From Thiobaca trueperi (GTDB lineage: Bacteria > Pseudomonadota > Gammaproteobacteria > Chromatiales > Chromatiaceae): 64,000 nucleotides of DNA. Under the pieces are notes generated by a model. The model searched no databases. It was not told the DNA's origin and saw only the letters and a program-made list of their open reading frames with translations. This document shows positions 8,423 to 18,100 of the stretch, in pieces. Location of the stretch: NCBI RefSeq assembly GCF_004342175.1, contig NZ_SMAO01000002.1, forward strand, positions 372,001 through 436,000, read 5' to 3'. A program made the position numbers and the translations under genes. Position 1 is the stretch's first letter; every line of letters starts with the position of its first letter.

Positions 8423-9990
8423 GTCAAGAAAACCAACCGGCTTTCAACCTGCTGGACGAGCCCTGGATACCGATACGAACCCTGGCCGGCGACGTCCGCG
8501 ATGTCAGTCTGACTCAGGTGCTCTTGAACGCCGATCAGTTCTCCGCACTGGCCGAAACCTCGCCCCCCAATCTGGTCGCGCTGCACCGTATTTTGCTTGC
8601 CGTCCTGCACCGGGCACTGACCACCCATCATGGCCCCTGGAAGGATGCCGACCGCGCCCGCTGGTATCGCGAGGGGCTGCCTGAGGCGCCAATTCGCACT
8701 TACCTGGAGCAATGGCGAGAACGGTTTTGGCTGTTCCATCCGGAGCAGCCGTTTATGCAGGTGGCCGCGTTGGCGGATGCGCCGGAGACCCAGGACAAGC
8801 TGAAACCCTGGACCCAGATTTGTCTTGAAGGCGCCAGTGGCAATGCTCCGGTGGTCTTCGATCACGCTCTGGATGACCGGCCTTCCGAGATACCCCCTGC
8901 GCTGGCGTGTCGAAATCTGCTCGGGGCGCTTCAATTTACTCCGGGCGGATTGGTTAAAACCCTGCGCGATTCCGATAAGGCGGGACCACTTGCCAACACG
9001 GCGGCGGTGATCCCGACCGGACGAACGCTTGCCGAAACCTTGCTGGCTGGACTGCATCCATCCAGCGCCAAGGGGATTGATGACCTGCCATCCTGGGAAC
9101 GGTCCCCACCGGGCATTCCTGCGCTGCTGGCAGCCGCCCGGCCGGCAAGTGGCCCCAATGATCGCTATACACGCCTGACTCGCGCTGTCTTGCTGGTTCC
9201 TCAAGGCGATGAAAGACACGTTCGGCATCTTCGTTTTGCCGCTGGCATTGCCTTGGAAGAAGATCCGAATGCGCCGGATCCGATGGCCTGTTATCGGGTG
9301 ACAAAGGAAGGGAAAGCCATTCGCGTATCCTTTTCCGAAGGCCGATCCTTCTGGCGTGAGCTACCGGCTCTGGTTCCCGATCCCAGCGGCAAGTTCAATC
9401 AGCCCGCAACCATCTTGATGTGGGCGACGAATCTGCATGAGCGGCTGGGGCAACTGGAGACCAACGTCCCGCTGGTCGTGGCGGGCCTAGCGAGCGATCA
9501 GGCCAAATTATTGCGCTGGCGGAGCGAACGCTTCGATCTGCCGCTGACCATGCTCGCGGATCCGGATGCCGCCGCCGAGCTTCGCGCGCAAATCCGTGAA
9601 GTGGAAGCGGTCTTTTTCCGCTTGCGCGCCATCTGCGCCGAGATGATCGCCGAGTCAATGCCCGACCCGAATCACAAAGACACCAAGGCGCGCGCCAAGG
9701 CGATCCTGGATCGCGGGCCGACCGCCGCCGTCTTTTTCTCCGCCGCCGAACGGGCATTGCCGAACCTGATGCAGCGCATCGCCGCCGGGGATATCGAAGG
9801 CGCGCATCAGCACTGGCGGGAAACCTTGAAGACTGCCGCTCAACGCGCCTGGACGGCGACATACCGCGTACTTGGCGACTCCCCGCGCGCCTTGCGCGCT
9901 GAGGCCCGCGCCCATGCCGATTTCCGCCGTCTGCTGCGCTCGCTTGAGCAACCAGACACCGCAACGATTCCCGAGGAGGCCAATGCATGA
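8419..9990 (+). CDS. casA: Cascade large subunit Cse1/CasA (Cas8e)
   Basis: A 523-residue protein starting FNLLDEPWIPIRTLAGDV, the standard Cse1 opening, with WLFHPEQPFMQ and LLGALQFTPGGLVKTL further in. Cse1 recognises the PAM, helps open the target duplex and recruits Cas3. The C-terminal helical bundle (from about residue 380) is present and the length is normal. ATG overlaps the cas3 stop, and the end overlaps the cse2 start by four bases. Confidence 0.95.
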   Translation: MSQENQPAFNLLDEPWIPIRTLAGDVRDVSLTQVLLNADQFSALAETSPPNLVALHRILLAVLHRALTTHHGPWKDADRARWYREGLPEAPIRTYLEQWRERFWLFHPEQPFMQVAALADAPETQDKLKPWTQICLEGASGNAPVVFDHALDDRPSEIPPALACRNLLGALQFTPGGLVKTLRDSDKAGPLANTAAVIPTGRTLAETLLAGLHPSSAKGIDDLPSWERSPPGIPALLAAARPASGPNDRYTRLTRAVLLVPQGDERHVRHLRFAAGIALEEDPNAPDPMACYRVTKEGKAIRVSFSEGRSFWRELPALVPDPSGKFNQPATILMWATNLHERLGQLETNVPLVVAGLASDQAKLLRWRSERFDLPLTMLADPDAAAELRAQIREVEAVFFRLRAICAEMIAESMPDPNHKDTKARAKAILDRGPTAAVFFSAAERALPNLMQRIAAGDIEGAHQHWRETLKTAAQRAWTATYRVLGDSPRALRAEARAHADFRRLLRSLEQPDTATIPEEANA

Positions 9991-10541
9991 GCGATCACGC
10001 TCAATCCTTTGTCGCCCATCTCTCCGAGCTTGCCGAGCATGATCGGGGAGCCCTGGCGCATCTACGTCGCAGCCTGGGATTCGCGCCCGGCGCCTTTCCC
10101 CGCGCCTATCCCTACGTGGAGCGATTCGTTGGTGCCGACCGACACGCCAGCGATCCCTGGCGCAAGGCGCTGTATCTTGCCGCCGGGCTGTTCGCCCTGC
10201 ATCCCGAGCATCGCGAGGGCGAGACCCTGGCGTCGGCTCTGGGTGCTCTGGCCCGCGCCCGCGAGAGCGCGAGCATCGAGCAGCGTTTCATTGCCCTGCT
10301 AGGCGCCGAACCGGAAAGCCTGCCCAATCTGCTGCGTCAGGCCGTCTCGCTTCTGGCCGCCGACGGTCACGCTTGCGACTATGCCCGCCTGCTCGATGAC
10401 CTGGGCATCTGGCTGCGCCCCTTCGATGGCGAAGGCCGGGATCGGATCCGCCAGCGTTGGGCGCGCGACTTCTACCGCGCTTATGACGCCAAAGCCGATC
10501 AAGATCCGTCTGATCTCGACACTATCCAACCCGCTGACTGA
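9987..10541 (+). CDS. casB: Cascade small subunit Cse2/CasB (Cas11e)
   Basis: A 184-residue, mostly helical protein between cse1 and cas7e. The features RGALAHLRRSLG, AYPYVERFV and LLRQAVSLLAADG match the Cse2 family, whose two copies form the belly of Cascade and steady the R-loop. The ATG at 9987 overlaps the cse1 stop. Confidence 0.93.
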   Translation: MSDHAQSFVAHLSELAEHDRGALAHLRRSLGFAPGAFPRAYPYVERFVGADRHASDPWRKALYLAAGLFALHPEHREGETLASALGALARARESASIEQRFIALLGAEPESLPNLLRQAVSLLAADGHACDYARLLDDLGIWLRPFDGEGRDRIRQRWARDFYRAYDAKADQDPSDLDTIQPAD

Positions 10542-10554
10542 CACGGAGCGCACC

Positions 10555-11697
10555 ATGAGTCTCTTCATCGAGTTTCATCTGATCCAGAATTTTGCCCCCT
10601 CCAATCTGAACCGCGACGATACCGGCGCGCCCAAGGACGCCATCTTCGGCGGTCAGCGGCGGGCGCGGGTCAGCAGTCAGTGTTTCAAACGGGCGATCCG
10701 GCTCAAAGCCGCAGAATCAGGCGACATTCCAGCCGAATTTGGTTCGGTGCGAACCAAAAAACTCAAGGAATTGCTGGCGCTCCGACTGGTCGATCTCGGC
10801 CACACGGAAGCCGGCGCGCAAATCGATATCGCTCTGTCCGCAGCCGGTCTTAAGGTCAAGGACGACGGCAAGACCGAGTATCTGTTGTTCCTGGGGCAGG
10901 GCGAGATCGAACGGTTCGCAGACCTGATCCACAGGCATTGGGATGTCCTCGGCGCCGCTCCCGCAGGAGATGCAAAGAAGACGAAGAAGGAGGCCAAGGC
11001 CAGCGCACCGCCAGAAGTCGTCAAGGAGGCCAAAAACCTGCTGGACGGACCAAAGGCGGTAGACGTAGCCATGTTCGGTCGTATGCTGGCGGATCTCCCC
11101 GGCGTCAACCAACACGCCGCCTGTCAGGTCGCCCACGCCATCAGCACCCATCGCGTCGAACGGGAATTCGACTACTTCACCGCCGTGGATGACAAAAGCG
11201 ACATTGATGAGACCGGCGCTGGCATGATCGGGCAAGTCGAATTCAATTCAGCCACCTTCTACCGCTATGCCGTCATCGATCCACGCAAGCTGTGCCAGAA
11301 TCTGCAAGGCGATACGGATCTGGCCCTCAAGGGCATCGGCGCCTTTGCCCAAGCCATGGCGCGCGCGATCCCGACGGGTAAGCAGAACACCTTCGCCGCC
11401 CACAACCCGCCGAGCTTCATCGGCGTGGTCTTCCGTCATACGAGTCCCTTCAATCTTGCCAACGCCTTCGAGAAACCCATCTGGCCGCGACAGGACAAGG
11501 AACTGACCAGCCTTTCCGTCGAGAAACTCGCGGAGCATGAAACCACGGTGGCGAGCGCCTTCGGTGATGGTCGGGATGTCTGGGCCTATCTGGATCTCAC
11601 CGGCGTCTGGCCCGCAACGCAGGGCGCTCGGCATCAGGATCTGCAATCCCTGACCGATTGGATCGTCGAAAACGCCCGCGTCGAATTGGAGAGCTGA
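10555..11697 (+). CDS. casC: Cascade backbone subunit Cas7e/CasC
   Basis: A 380-residue Cas7e, the subunit that polymerises along crRNA as six copies. Recognisable blocks are the N-terminal LIQNFAPSNLNRDDTGAPKD, then GGQRRARVSSQCFKRAIR, and the central HAISTHRVEREFDYFTAVDD. ATG at 10555 is preceded by ACGGAG and lies 13 bases after the cse2 stop. A Lys-rich stretch (DAKKTKKEAKAS, about residue 140) is a surface insertion. Confidence 0.95.
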   Translation: MSLFIEFHLIQNFAPSNLNRDDTGAPKDAIFGGQRRARVSSQCFKRAIRLKAAESGDIPAEFGSVRTKKLKELLALRLVDLGHTEAGAQIDIALSAAGLKVKDDGKTEYLLFLGQGEIERFADLIHRHWDVLGAAPAGDAKKTKKEAKASAPPEVVKEAKNLLDGPKAVDVAMFGRMLADLPGVNQHAACQVAHAISTHRVEREFDYFTAVDDKSDIDETGAGMIGQVEFNSATFYRYAVIDPRKLCQNLQGDTDLALKGIGAFAQAMARAIPTGKQNTFAAHNPPSFIGVVFRHTSPFNLANAFEKPIWPRQDKELTSLSVEKLAEHETTVASAFGDGRDVWAYLDLTGVWPATQGARHQDLQSLTDWIVENARVELES

Positions 11698-11699
11698 TC

Positions 11700-12350
11700 A
11701 TGCCCACGCTGCTGCTGCGGCTGGTGGGTCCGATGCAGTCCTGGGGCACCACCAGCCGGTTCGATGAGCGCGATAGCCAACTGGAACCGTCCAAATCCGG
11801 CGTGCTGGGTCTGATCTGCGCGGCCCTGGGACGTGATCGCGCCGAATCGGTAGAGGACTTGGCGCGGCTGCGCATGGGGGTGCGGGTTGACCGCGAAGGA
11901 TTGCTCATGCGTGACTATCAAACAGCGACCGGCGTCATGACCGCTGCGGGAAAGGCCGACCCGAAGCGTACCGTGGTCAGCCCGAGGTACTACCTTGCCG
12001 ACGCCGCCTTTCTCGTCGGGCTCGAAGGGGATGATCGGCAGCTCCTCGAATCCATTGATGCCGCCCTGCGCGATCCGGTCTGGCCCCTGGCGCTCGGTCG
12101 TAAGTCATTTCCGCCCGCTGTGCCGATCTGGCTCGAACCGGGACTGTTCGATCTGGGATTGCGGGACAGTCTGGTGTCCGCCGCGCTGCTCACACCCTCG
12201 CGCCCGCATGATGGCGATGTCCCGCTGCGACTGATCCTTGAGCACGAGACGATCGGGGCTGTGCGCTTCGATCAACCCGTCGCACCCTTCGCCGAGCGCC
12301 GTTTCGGCCCGCGCTACATCGCAGCGGAGGTCATCCGTGTATCTGTCTAA
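11700..12350 (+). CDS. casD: Cascade subunit Cas5e/CasD
   Basis: A 216-residue RAMP protein that binds the 5' handle of the crRNA. It begins TLLLRLVGPMQSWGTTSRF and continues EPSKSGVLGLICAALG, both hallmarks of Cas5e. ATG at 11700 lies three bases after the cas7e stop; longer upstream starts are inside cas7e. Its 3' end overlaps the cas6e start by 14 bases. Confidence 0.95.
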   Translation: MPTLLLRLVGPMQSWGTTSRFDERDSQLEPSKSGVLGLICAALGRDRAESVEDLARLRMGVRVDREGLLMRDYQTATGVMTAAGKADPKRTVVSPRYYLADAAFLVGLEGDDRQLLESIDAALRDPVWPLALGRKSFPPAVPIWLEPGLFDLGLRDSLVSAALLTPSRPHDGDVPLRLILEHETIGAVRFDQPVAPFAERRFGPRYIAAEVIRVSV

Positions 12351-12960
12351 ATTGACCCTCGACCCACGACACCCCCAGGCACGCTGCGATCTGAGCAACC
12401 GTTACGACATGCACCGCACTCTCGTCCGCGCCTTTGCCCCGGACGAGCACAGCCAGCCAGCGCGATTTCTCTGGCGATTGGAGCCCATGCTGTCTTTCGC
12501 TTCGCGCCCCGTCGTGCTGGTGCAATCCGGATCTCCTGCTCAATGGTCGGCGCTCGATGCCTTTCCCGGTTATGCCCAGGAAATCCTCGGCAACAAGCCG
12601 GTGGATCTGGAACAACTGATTCAGGCTGGAACACGCTACCGATTCCGATTGCATGCAAATCCGACAGTGACTCGCGAGGGAAAGCGGCTGGGTCTGTGTC
12701 AGGAGGCCGATCAACTGGCCTGGTTGAATCGTCAGGCAGAGACACGGGGTTTCAATCTGATCGCCTGTTTACGAAGTGGCAACGAGCGAATCCATGCGCG
12801 CCAGAGCAAGAGCGGGCAGCGGATCACCGTTCAGTCAGTCTTGTTTGAAGGCATGCTGGAAACAAATGAACCGGATGGGCTGCGTCTGGCTGTCCGCAAT
12901 GGCCTTGGGCACGGCAAGGCATGGGGGCTTGGACTACTTTCTCTTGCACGAATGGCTTGA
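12337..12960 (+). CDS. casE: crRNA endonuclease Cas6e/CasE
   Basis: A 207-residue Cas6e that cuts the repeat RNA hairpin and stays bound to the mature crRNA. The start is GTG at 12337 with GGAGG upstream, giving (M)YLSKLTLD. DMHRTLVRAF holds the expected catalytic-region His, and the C-terminal glycine-rich loop is GLGHGKAWGLGLLSL. A second, different Cas6e C-terminus follows immediately at 12970-13066. Confidence 0.94.
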   Translation: MYLSKLTLDPRHPQARCDLSNRYDMHRTLVRAFAPDEHSQPARFLWRLEPMLSFASRPVVLVQSGSPAQWSALDAFPGYAQEILGNKPVDLEQLIQAGTRYRFRLHANPTVTREGKRLGLCQEADQLAWLNRQAETRGFNLIACLRSGNERIHARQSKSGQRITVQSVLFEGMLETNEPDGLRLAVRNGLGHGKAWGLGLLSLARMA

Positions 12961-12969
12961 TGAGCAAAC

Positions 12970-13066
12970 CAGGCCGATCGTCACGCGGTCGCTGGAGAAC
13001 GGCATCGGCCCCGCCAAAGCCTTCGGCTGCGGTCTGCTGCTGGTGCGTCGGCTGGCGGACGATTGA
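12970..13066 (+). pseudogene. 3' fragment of a second, divergent type I-E cas6e
   Basis: In the frame ending at the TGA of 13064-13066 the sequence reads SLENGIGPAKAFGCGLLLV. This matches the Cas6e glycine-rich C-terminal loop of the E. coli type (QQGIGPAKSMGCGLLSLAP) better than it matches the intact cas6e just upstream. No start or body of this gene remains. With the cas3 5' fragment at 5434 it frames the present effector operon. Confidence 0.82.
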
Positions 13067-13131
13067 AAACAAACCATGCGGGCATTTGGTTTGATCCGCT
13101 GGAATTTACCGAACCATTGCGAGTTAAAATC

Positions 13132-13359
13132 ATGCAAGCGATTGAATTTGAAGCTGTCGTGCAAGCGCAAGCCATTCCGCTACCGAATTCCGCCGTGCTC
13201 TCCCCCGGACAACCTGTGCGGGTCGTGGTGATGTATGAATTAACACCTGCTGTGGATCAGCCGGAACCCGATGACGATGCGATCCTGAGGCTTGCTCGAC
13301 ACCCATTGGTGATGGCGGGTTTTAATCCGCTCTCACGAGAAGATGCCCATGCACGATAA
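13132..13359 (+). CDS. Antitoxin of a VapBC-like (PIN) toxin-antitoxin pair
   Basis: A 75-residue protein, MQAIEFEAVVQAQAIPLPN followed by GQPVRVVVMYE, which looks like the short beta-strand-rich antitoxins found upstream of PIN toxins. It overlaps the toxin gene by 17 bases, the typical coupled arrangement. ATG at 13132 is chosen because the family pattern starts there; an upstream in-frame start at 13063 would overlap the old cas6e remnant. The assignment rests on gene pairing and pattern only. Confidence 0.7.
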   Translation: MQAIEFEAVVQAQAIPLPNSAVLSPGQPVRVVVMYELTPAVDQPEPDDDAILRLARHPLVMAGFNPLSREDAHAR

Positions 13360-13786
13360 CGTCTTTGTGGACTCGAATCTTTGGCTCTATGCCTTCGTTC
13401 TGCGTCCGGGCGAAGAGGTTAAACATGCCCGTGCCTTGGCGTTGCTGGAAGCACGGAACCGCTACACCATCAGCACTCAGGTGGTTTCCGAGGTTTCGGT
13501 CAACCTGCTGAGAAAGGCGGGAATGGACGAAAAGGGTCTGCTCGAAATCGTCGAGGGATTTTATCGCCGGTGTCGGGTCGTGAAAACGGATCTTGAGTGC
13601 CACCGCACCGCCAGCCGACTGAGAAGCACGCATCAGTTCAGTTTTTGGGATAGCTTGATTGTCGCTGCTGCACTGGAGGCCGACTGCCCGTTGCTTTACT
13701 CGGAAGACATGCAGCACGGCCAGATGATTGACCAAAAACTCACGATTCTGAATCCATTGCTCGAAGCGGCGACTTCAGCAGGATAG
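13343..13786 (+). CDS. PIN-domain toxin (VapC-like ribonuclease)
   Basis: A 147-residue PIN protein. The acidic metal-binding residues are in place: FVDSNLWLYAF (first Asp), VVSEVSVN (Glu), FWDSLIVAAAL (Asp) and LYSEDMQHG (Glu/Asp). PIN toxins of TA pairs cleave RNA, often tRNA or rRNA, and are held by the cognate antitoxin. The pair sits between the effector genes and cas1-cas2, where I-E operons normally have no other gene. Confidence 0.85.
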   Translation: MPMHDNVFVDSNLWLYAFVLRPGEEVKHARALALLEARNRYTISTQVVSEVSVNLLRKAGMDEKGLLEIVEGFYRRCRVVKTDLECHRTASRLRSTHQFSFWDSLIVAAALEADCPLLYSEDMQHGQMIDQKLTILNPLLEAATSAG

Positions 13787-13821
13787 CCTGGACCTAATCT
13801 CACCCAACAGGGACGTACCTC

Positions 13822-15019
<1,198 letters not shown>

Positions 15020-15112
15020 CAATCTAAAGCGAACCCCTTTGAAACGGGCCATTTTGCTGGTAGATTTGTCCGCGCCTGATTTTCTTTTGCAGATCAGGTA
15101 AATACGGGAAGT
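15020..15112 (+). promoter_or_regulatory. CRISPR leader
   Basis: A 93-base AT-richer segment between cas2 and the first repeat. Its position next to cas2, and the decay of repeats at the opposite end, make it the leader. It should hold the pre-crRNA promoter and the integration-anchoring sequences. A possible -10 (TAAATA at about 15098) is visible, but I cannot fix the promoter or an IHF site. Confidence 0.7.
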
Positions 15113-18100
15113 GTGTTCCCCGCGCTCGCGGGGATGAACCAGTCGGGTCGCTGATCGCGCGCATCAATGCGTCGTGTTCCCCGCGCTCGCGGGGATGAAC
15201 CGGTGGATCGCGCGAATGTCATAGAACGCTAAAAGTGTTCCCCGCGCTCGCGGGGATGAACCGTAGTCCTGAGCAAGATAATTCGCCCACTCTGGGTGTT
15301 CCCCGCGCTCGCGGGGATGAACCGGCTCCCTCTTCGCGCCGCAGCAAGAGGCCATGGTGTTCCCCGCGCTCGCGGGGATGAACCGCCCAGCACCACCCCG
15401 CCATCGTCATAAAGCCGGTGTTCCCCGCGCTCGCGGGGATGAACCGCCCCGGTGGATCAGACCGGGGCTTTGGCTGGAGTGTTCCCCGCGCTCGCGGGGA
15501 TGAACCGTTCCGCTGCGACATGAGCACCGCTCTGTTGCGGTGTTCCCCGCGCTCGCGGGGATGAACCGTCTGTTTCCGCCCGCGACTGGCGTGGAGTCGC
15601 GTGTTCCCCGCGCTCGCGGGGATGAACCGCTCAGGGGCCAGACGTGGCACATCGACAAAATCGTGTTCCCCGCGCTCGCGGGGATGAACCGCTCAACCAG
15701 TTCTTCGAGCGAGCGAGCGGACGGTGTTCCCCGCGCTCGCGGGGATGAACCGCCCACTATCCGCGCTATTCGTGACGCTTTGGGGTGTTCCCCGCGCTCG
15801 CGGGGATGAACCGGCGTTCGCCCGTGGGATCGGTATAGAGATACCGTGTTCCCCGCGCTCGCGGGGATGAACCGATTTCCAGTTTCTTGCCGCATTTGAA
15901 GAATAGGTGTTCCCCGCGCTCGCGGGGATGAACCTATTTTCAGGAAAAAACTTCCTGACCTGGATGTGTGTTCCCCGCGCTCGCGGGGATGAACCGTAGA
16001 AAATAAGGCCCATTATTACCTGAGAAAAGTGTTCCCCGCGCTCGCGGGGATGAACCGTTTGCCGAATAAACGATCAAACTAGTTTGTACGTGTTCCCCGC
16101 GCTCGCGGGGATGAACCGCCTAACGATGATGTCTATCTCTTAGGCGATGTGTGTTCCCCGCGCTCGCGGGGATGAACCAAGACCGCTGAACTCCTACTCA
16201 TGGCTGCAATCGTGTTCCCCGCGCTCGCGGGGATGAACCGAATAGCTCCCACTTCAACCCATTTCCACTTATGTGTTCCCCGCGCTCGCGGGGATGAACC
16301 GACTACTACACGATAAAAGTCCCGCACCACATCGTGTTCCCCGCGCTCGCGGGGATGAACCGGCACGGCGACGGATCGCGTCAGCGGAAAAGAGGTGTTC
16401 CCCGCGCTCGCGGGGATGAACCGGGCGAACAGCAATGATCTTCACTTCTTGATAGGTGTTCCCCGCGCTCGCGGGGATGAACCGTTGTATCAATTGTGGG
16501 ATGCGTCAATCGTGACGTGTTCCCCGCGCTCGCGGGGATGAACCGGTTTTTGAAGGTTTCTGCGTTCGAGACGATATGTGTTCCCCGCGCTCGCGGGGAT
16601 GAACCGCAACCGTCACCCAAAGCTGGATTGATGAAGCCGTGTTCCCCGCGCTCGCGGGGATGAACCGGCGGCGCCGGTTTCGCCGGGGCGGGCTTGGGGG
16701 TGTTCCCCGCGCTCGCGGGGATGAACCGGTGGCGCCTTCGGTGACGATGGGATCCGAGCCGTGTTCCCCGCGCTCGCGGGGATGAACCGACGACCGGAGC
16801 AGGACCAGAGCCTAGATGAGTGTGTTCCCCGCGCTCGCGGGGATGAACCGTTCTGGCCGCCGACGAACCCGAGCCAATACGTGTGTTCCCCGCGCTCGCG
16901 GGGATGAACCGGAATGGATAGCCGGATTTATCTGCTGCATATGGTGTTCCCCGCGCTCGCGGGGATGAACCGCCCCTGCGCGCGCCATCTCCAGCGCCCG
17001 TTCCGTGTTCCCCGCGCTCGCGGGGATGAACCGCTGTCAACACGAGGATTTTTCATGCGCCCGACGTGTTCCCCGCGCTCGCGGGGATGAACCGCGACGC
17101 GAGTATGTTGGCGCGCTGCGCCTGGCGTGTTCCCCGCGCTCGCGGGGATGAACCGGTCGGCGCGCTCTTCGCTGAGATGGGCACCGGGTGTTCCCCGCGC
17201 TCGCGGGGATGAACCGTCTCGGCAAATTACGACGTCAATCACCAGCAAGTGTTCCCCGCGCTCGCGGGGATGAACCGGATGACGGGTCGCGCGCGATCCT
17301 GGCCGTAAAGTGTTCCCCGCGCTCGCGGGGATGAACCGCCACCGGCCTGCCGGTCGCCGTCGCCTTCGCCGTGTTCCCCGCGCTCGCGGGGATGAACCGC
17401 TGGACGACAAAGACCGGCGTTTCCTCGTCATGTGTTCCCCGCGCTCGCGGGGATGAACCGATGGGGGGTTATGCAGGCAACAGGAAATATGTGTGTTCCC
17501 CGCGCTCGCGGGGATGAACCGCAGCTTGAATCAGCCATTGCTCACGACATCCGGTGTTCCCCGCGCTCGCGGGGATGAACCGTGCTGATTGTATCCAACA
17601 CTAACGACTCCGGAGTGTTCCCCGCGCTCGCGGGGATGAACCGATTGAGGGCGCCGAGTGCCTGCGCGCGAAAATGTGTTCCCCGCGCTCGCGGGGATGA
17701 ACCGGCCGAATCTCCGCCAAAGACCTGCGCCGCGCGGTGTTCCCCGCGCTCGCGGGGATGAACCCGGCGCCTCCATCCGTCGCGTGGTGATGAAACGGTG
17801 TTCCCCGCGCTCGCGGGGATGAACCGATTTAAATCGCCGCTGCCGTCTGGAATTTCCAGTGTTCCCCGCGCTCGCGGGGATGAACCGGCTCGTCGCTGTC
17901 ATCCTCCTACATCAGCTCCGTGTTCCCCGCGCTCGCGGGGATGAACCGGCGACGATCTGGACATCGGCCCGCCGCCGGCGGTGTTCCCCGCGCTCGCGGG
18001 GATGAACCGTCGAGTCGTTGACAGCGGCACGGCAACTACACGTGTTCCCCGCGCTCGCGGGGATGAACCGGTTGATCGCTGCGAGATTTACATCGAAGAC

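Noticed and set aside
12776-13066. A 96-codon frame overlapping cas6e as a separate gene
   Set aside because: Only its last 30 codons resemble Cas6e; the first part is an alternative frame of the intact cas6e. Treated as a 3' remnant.
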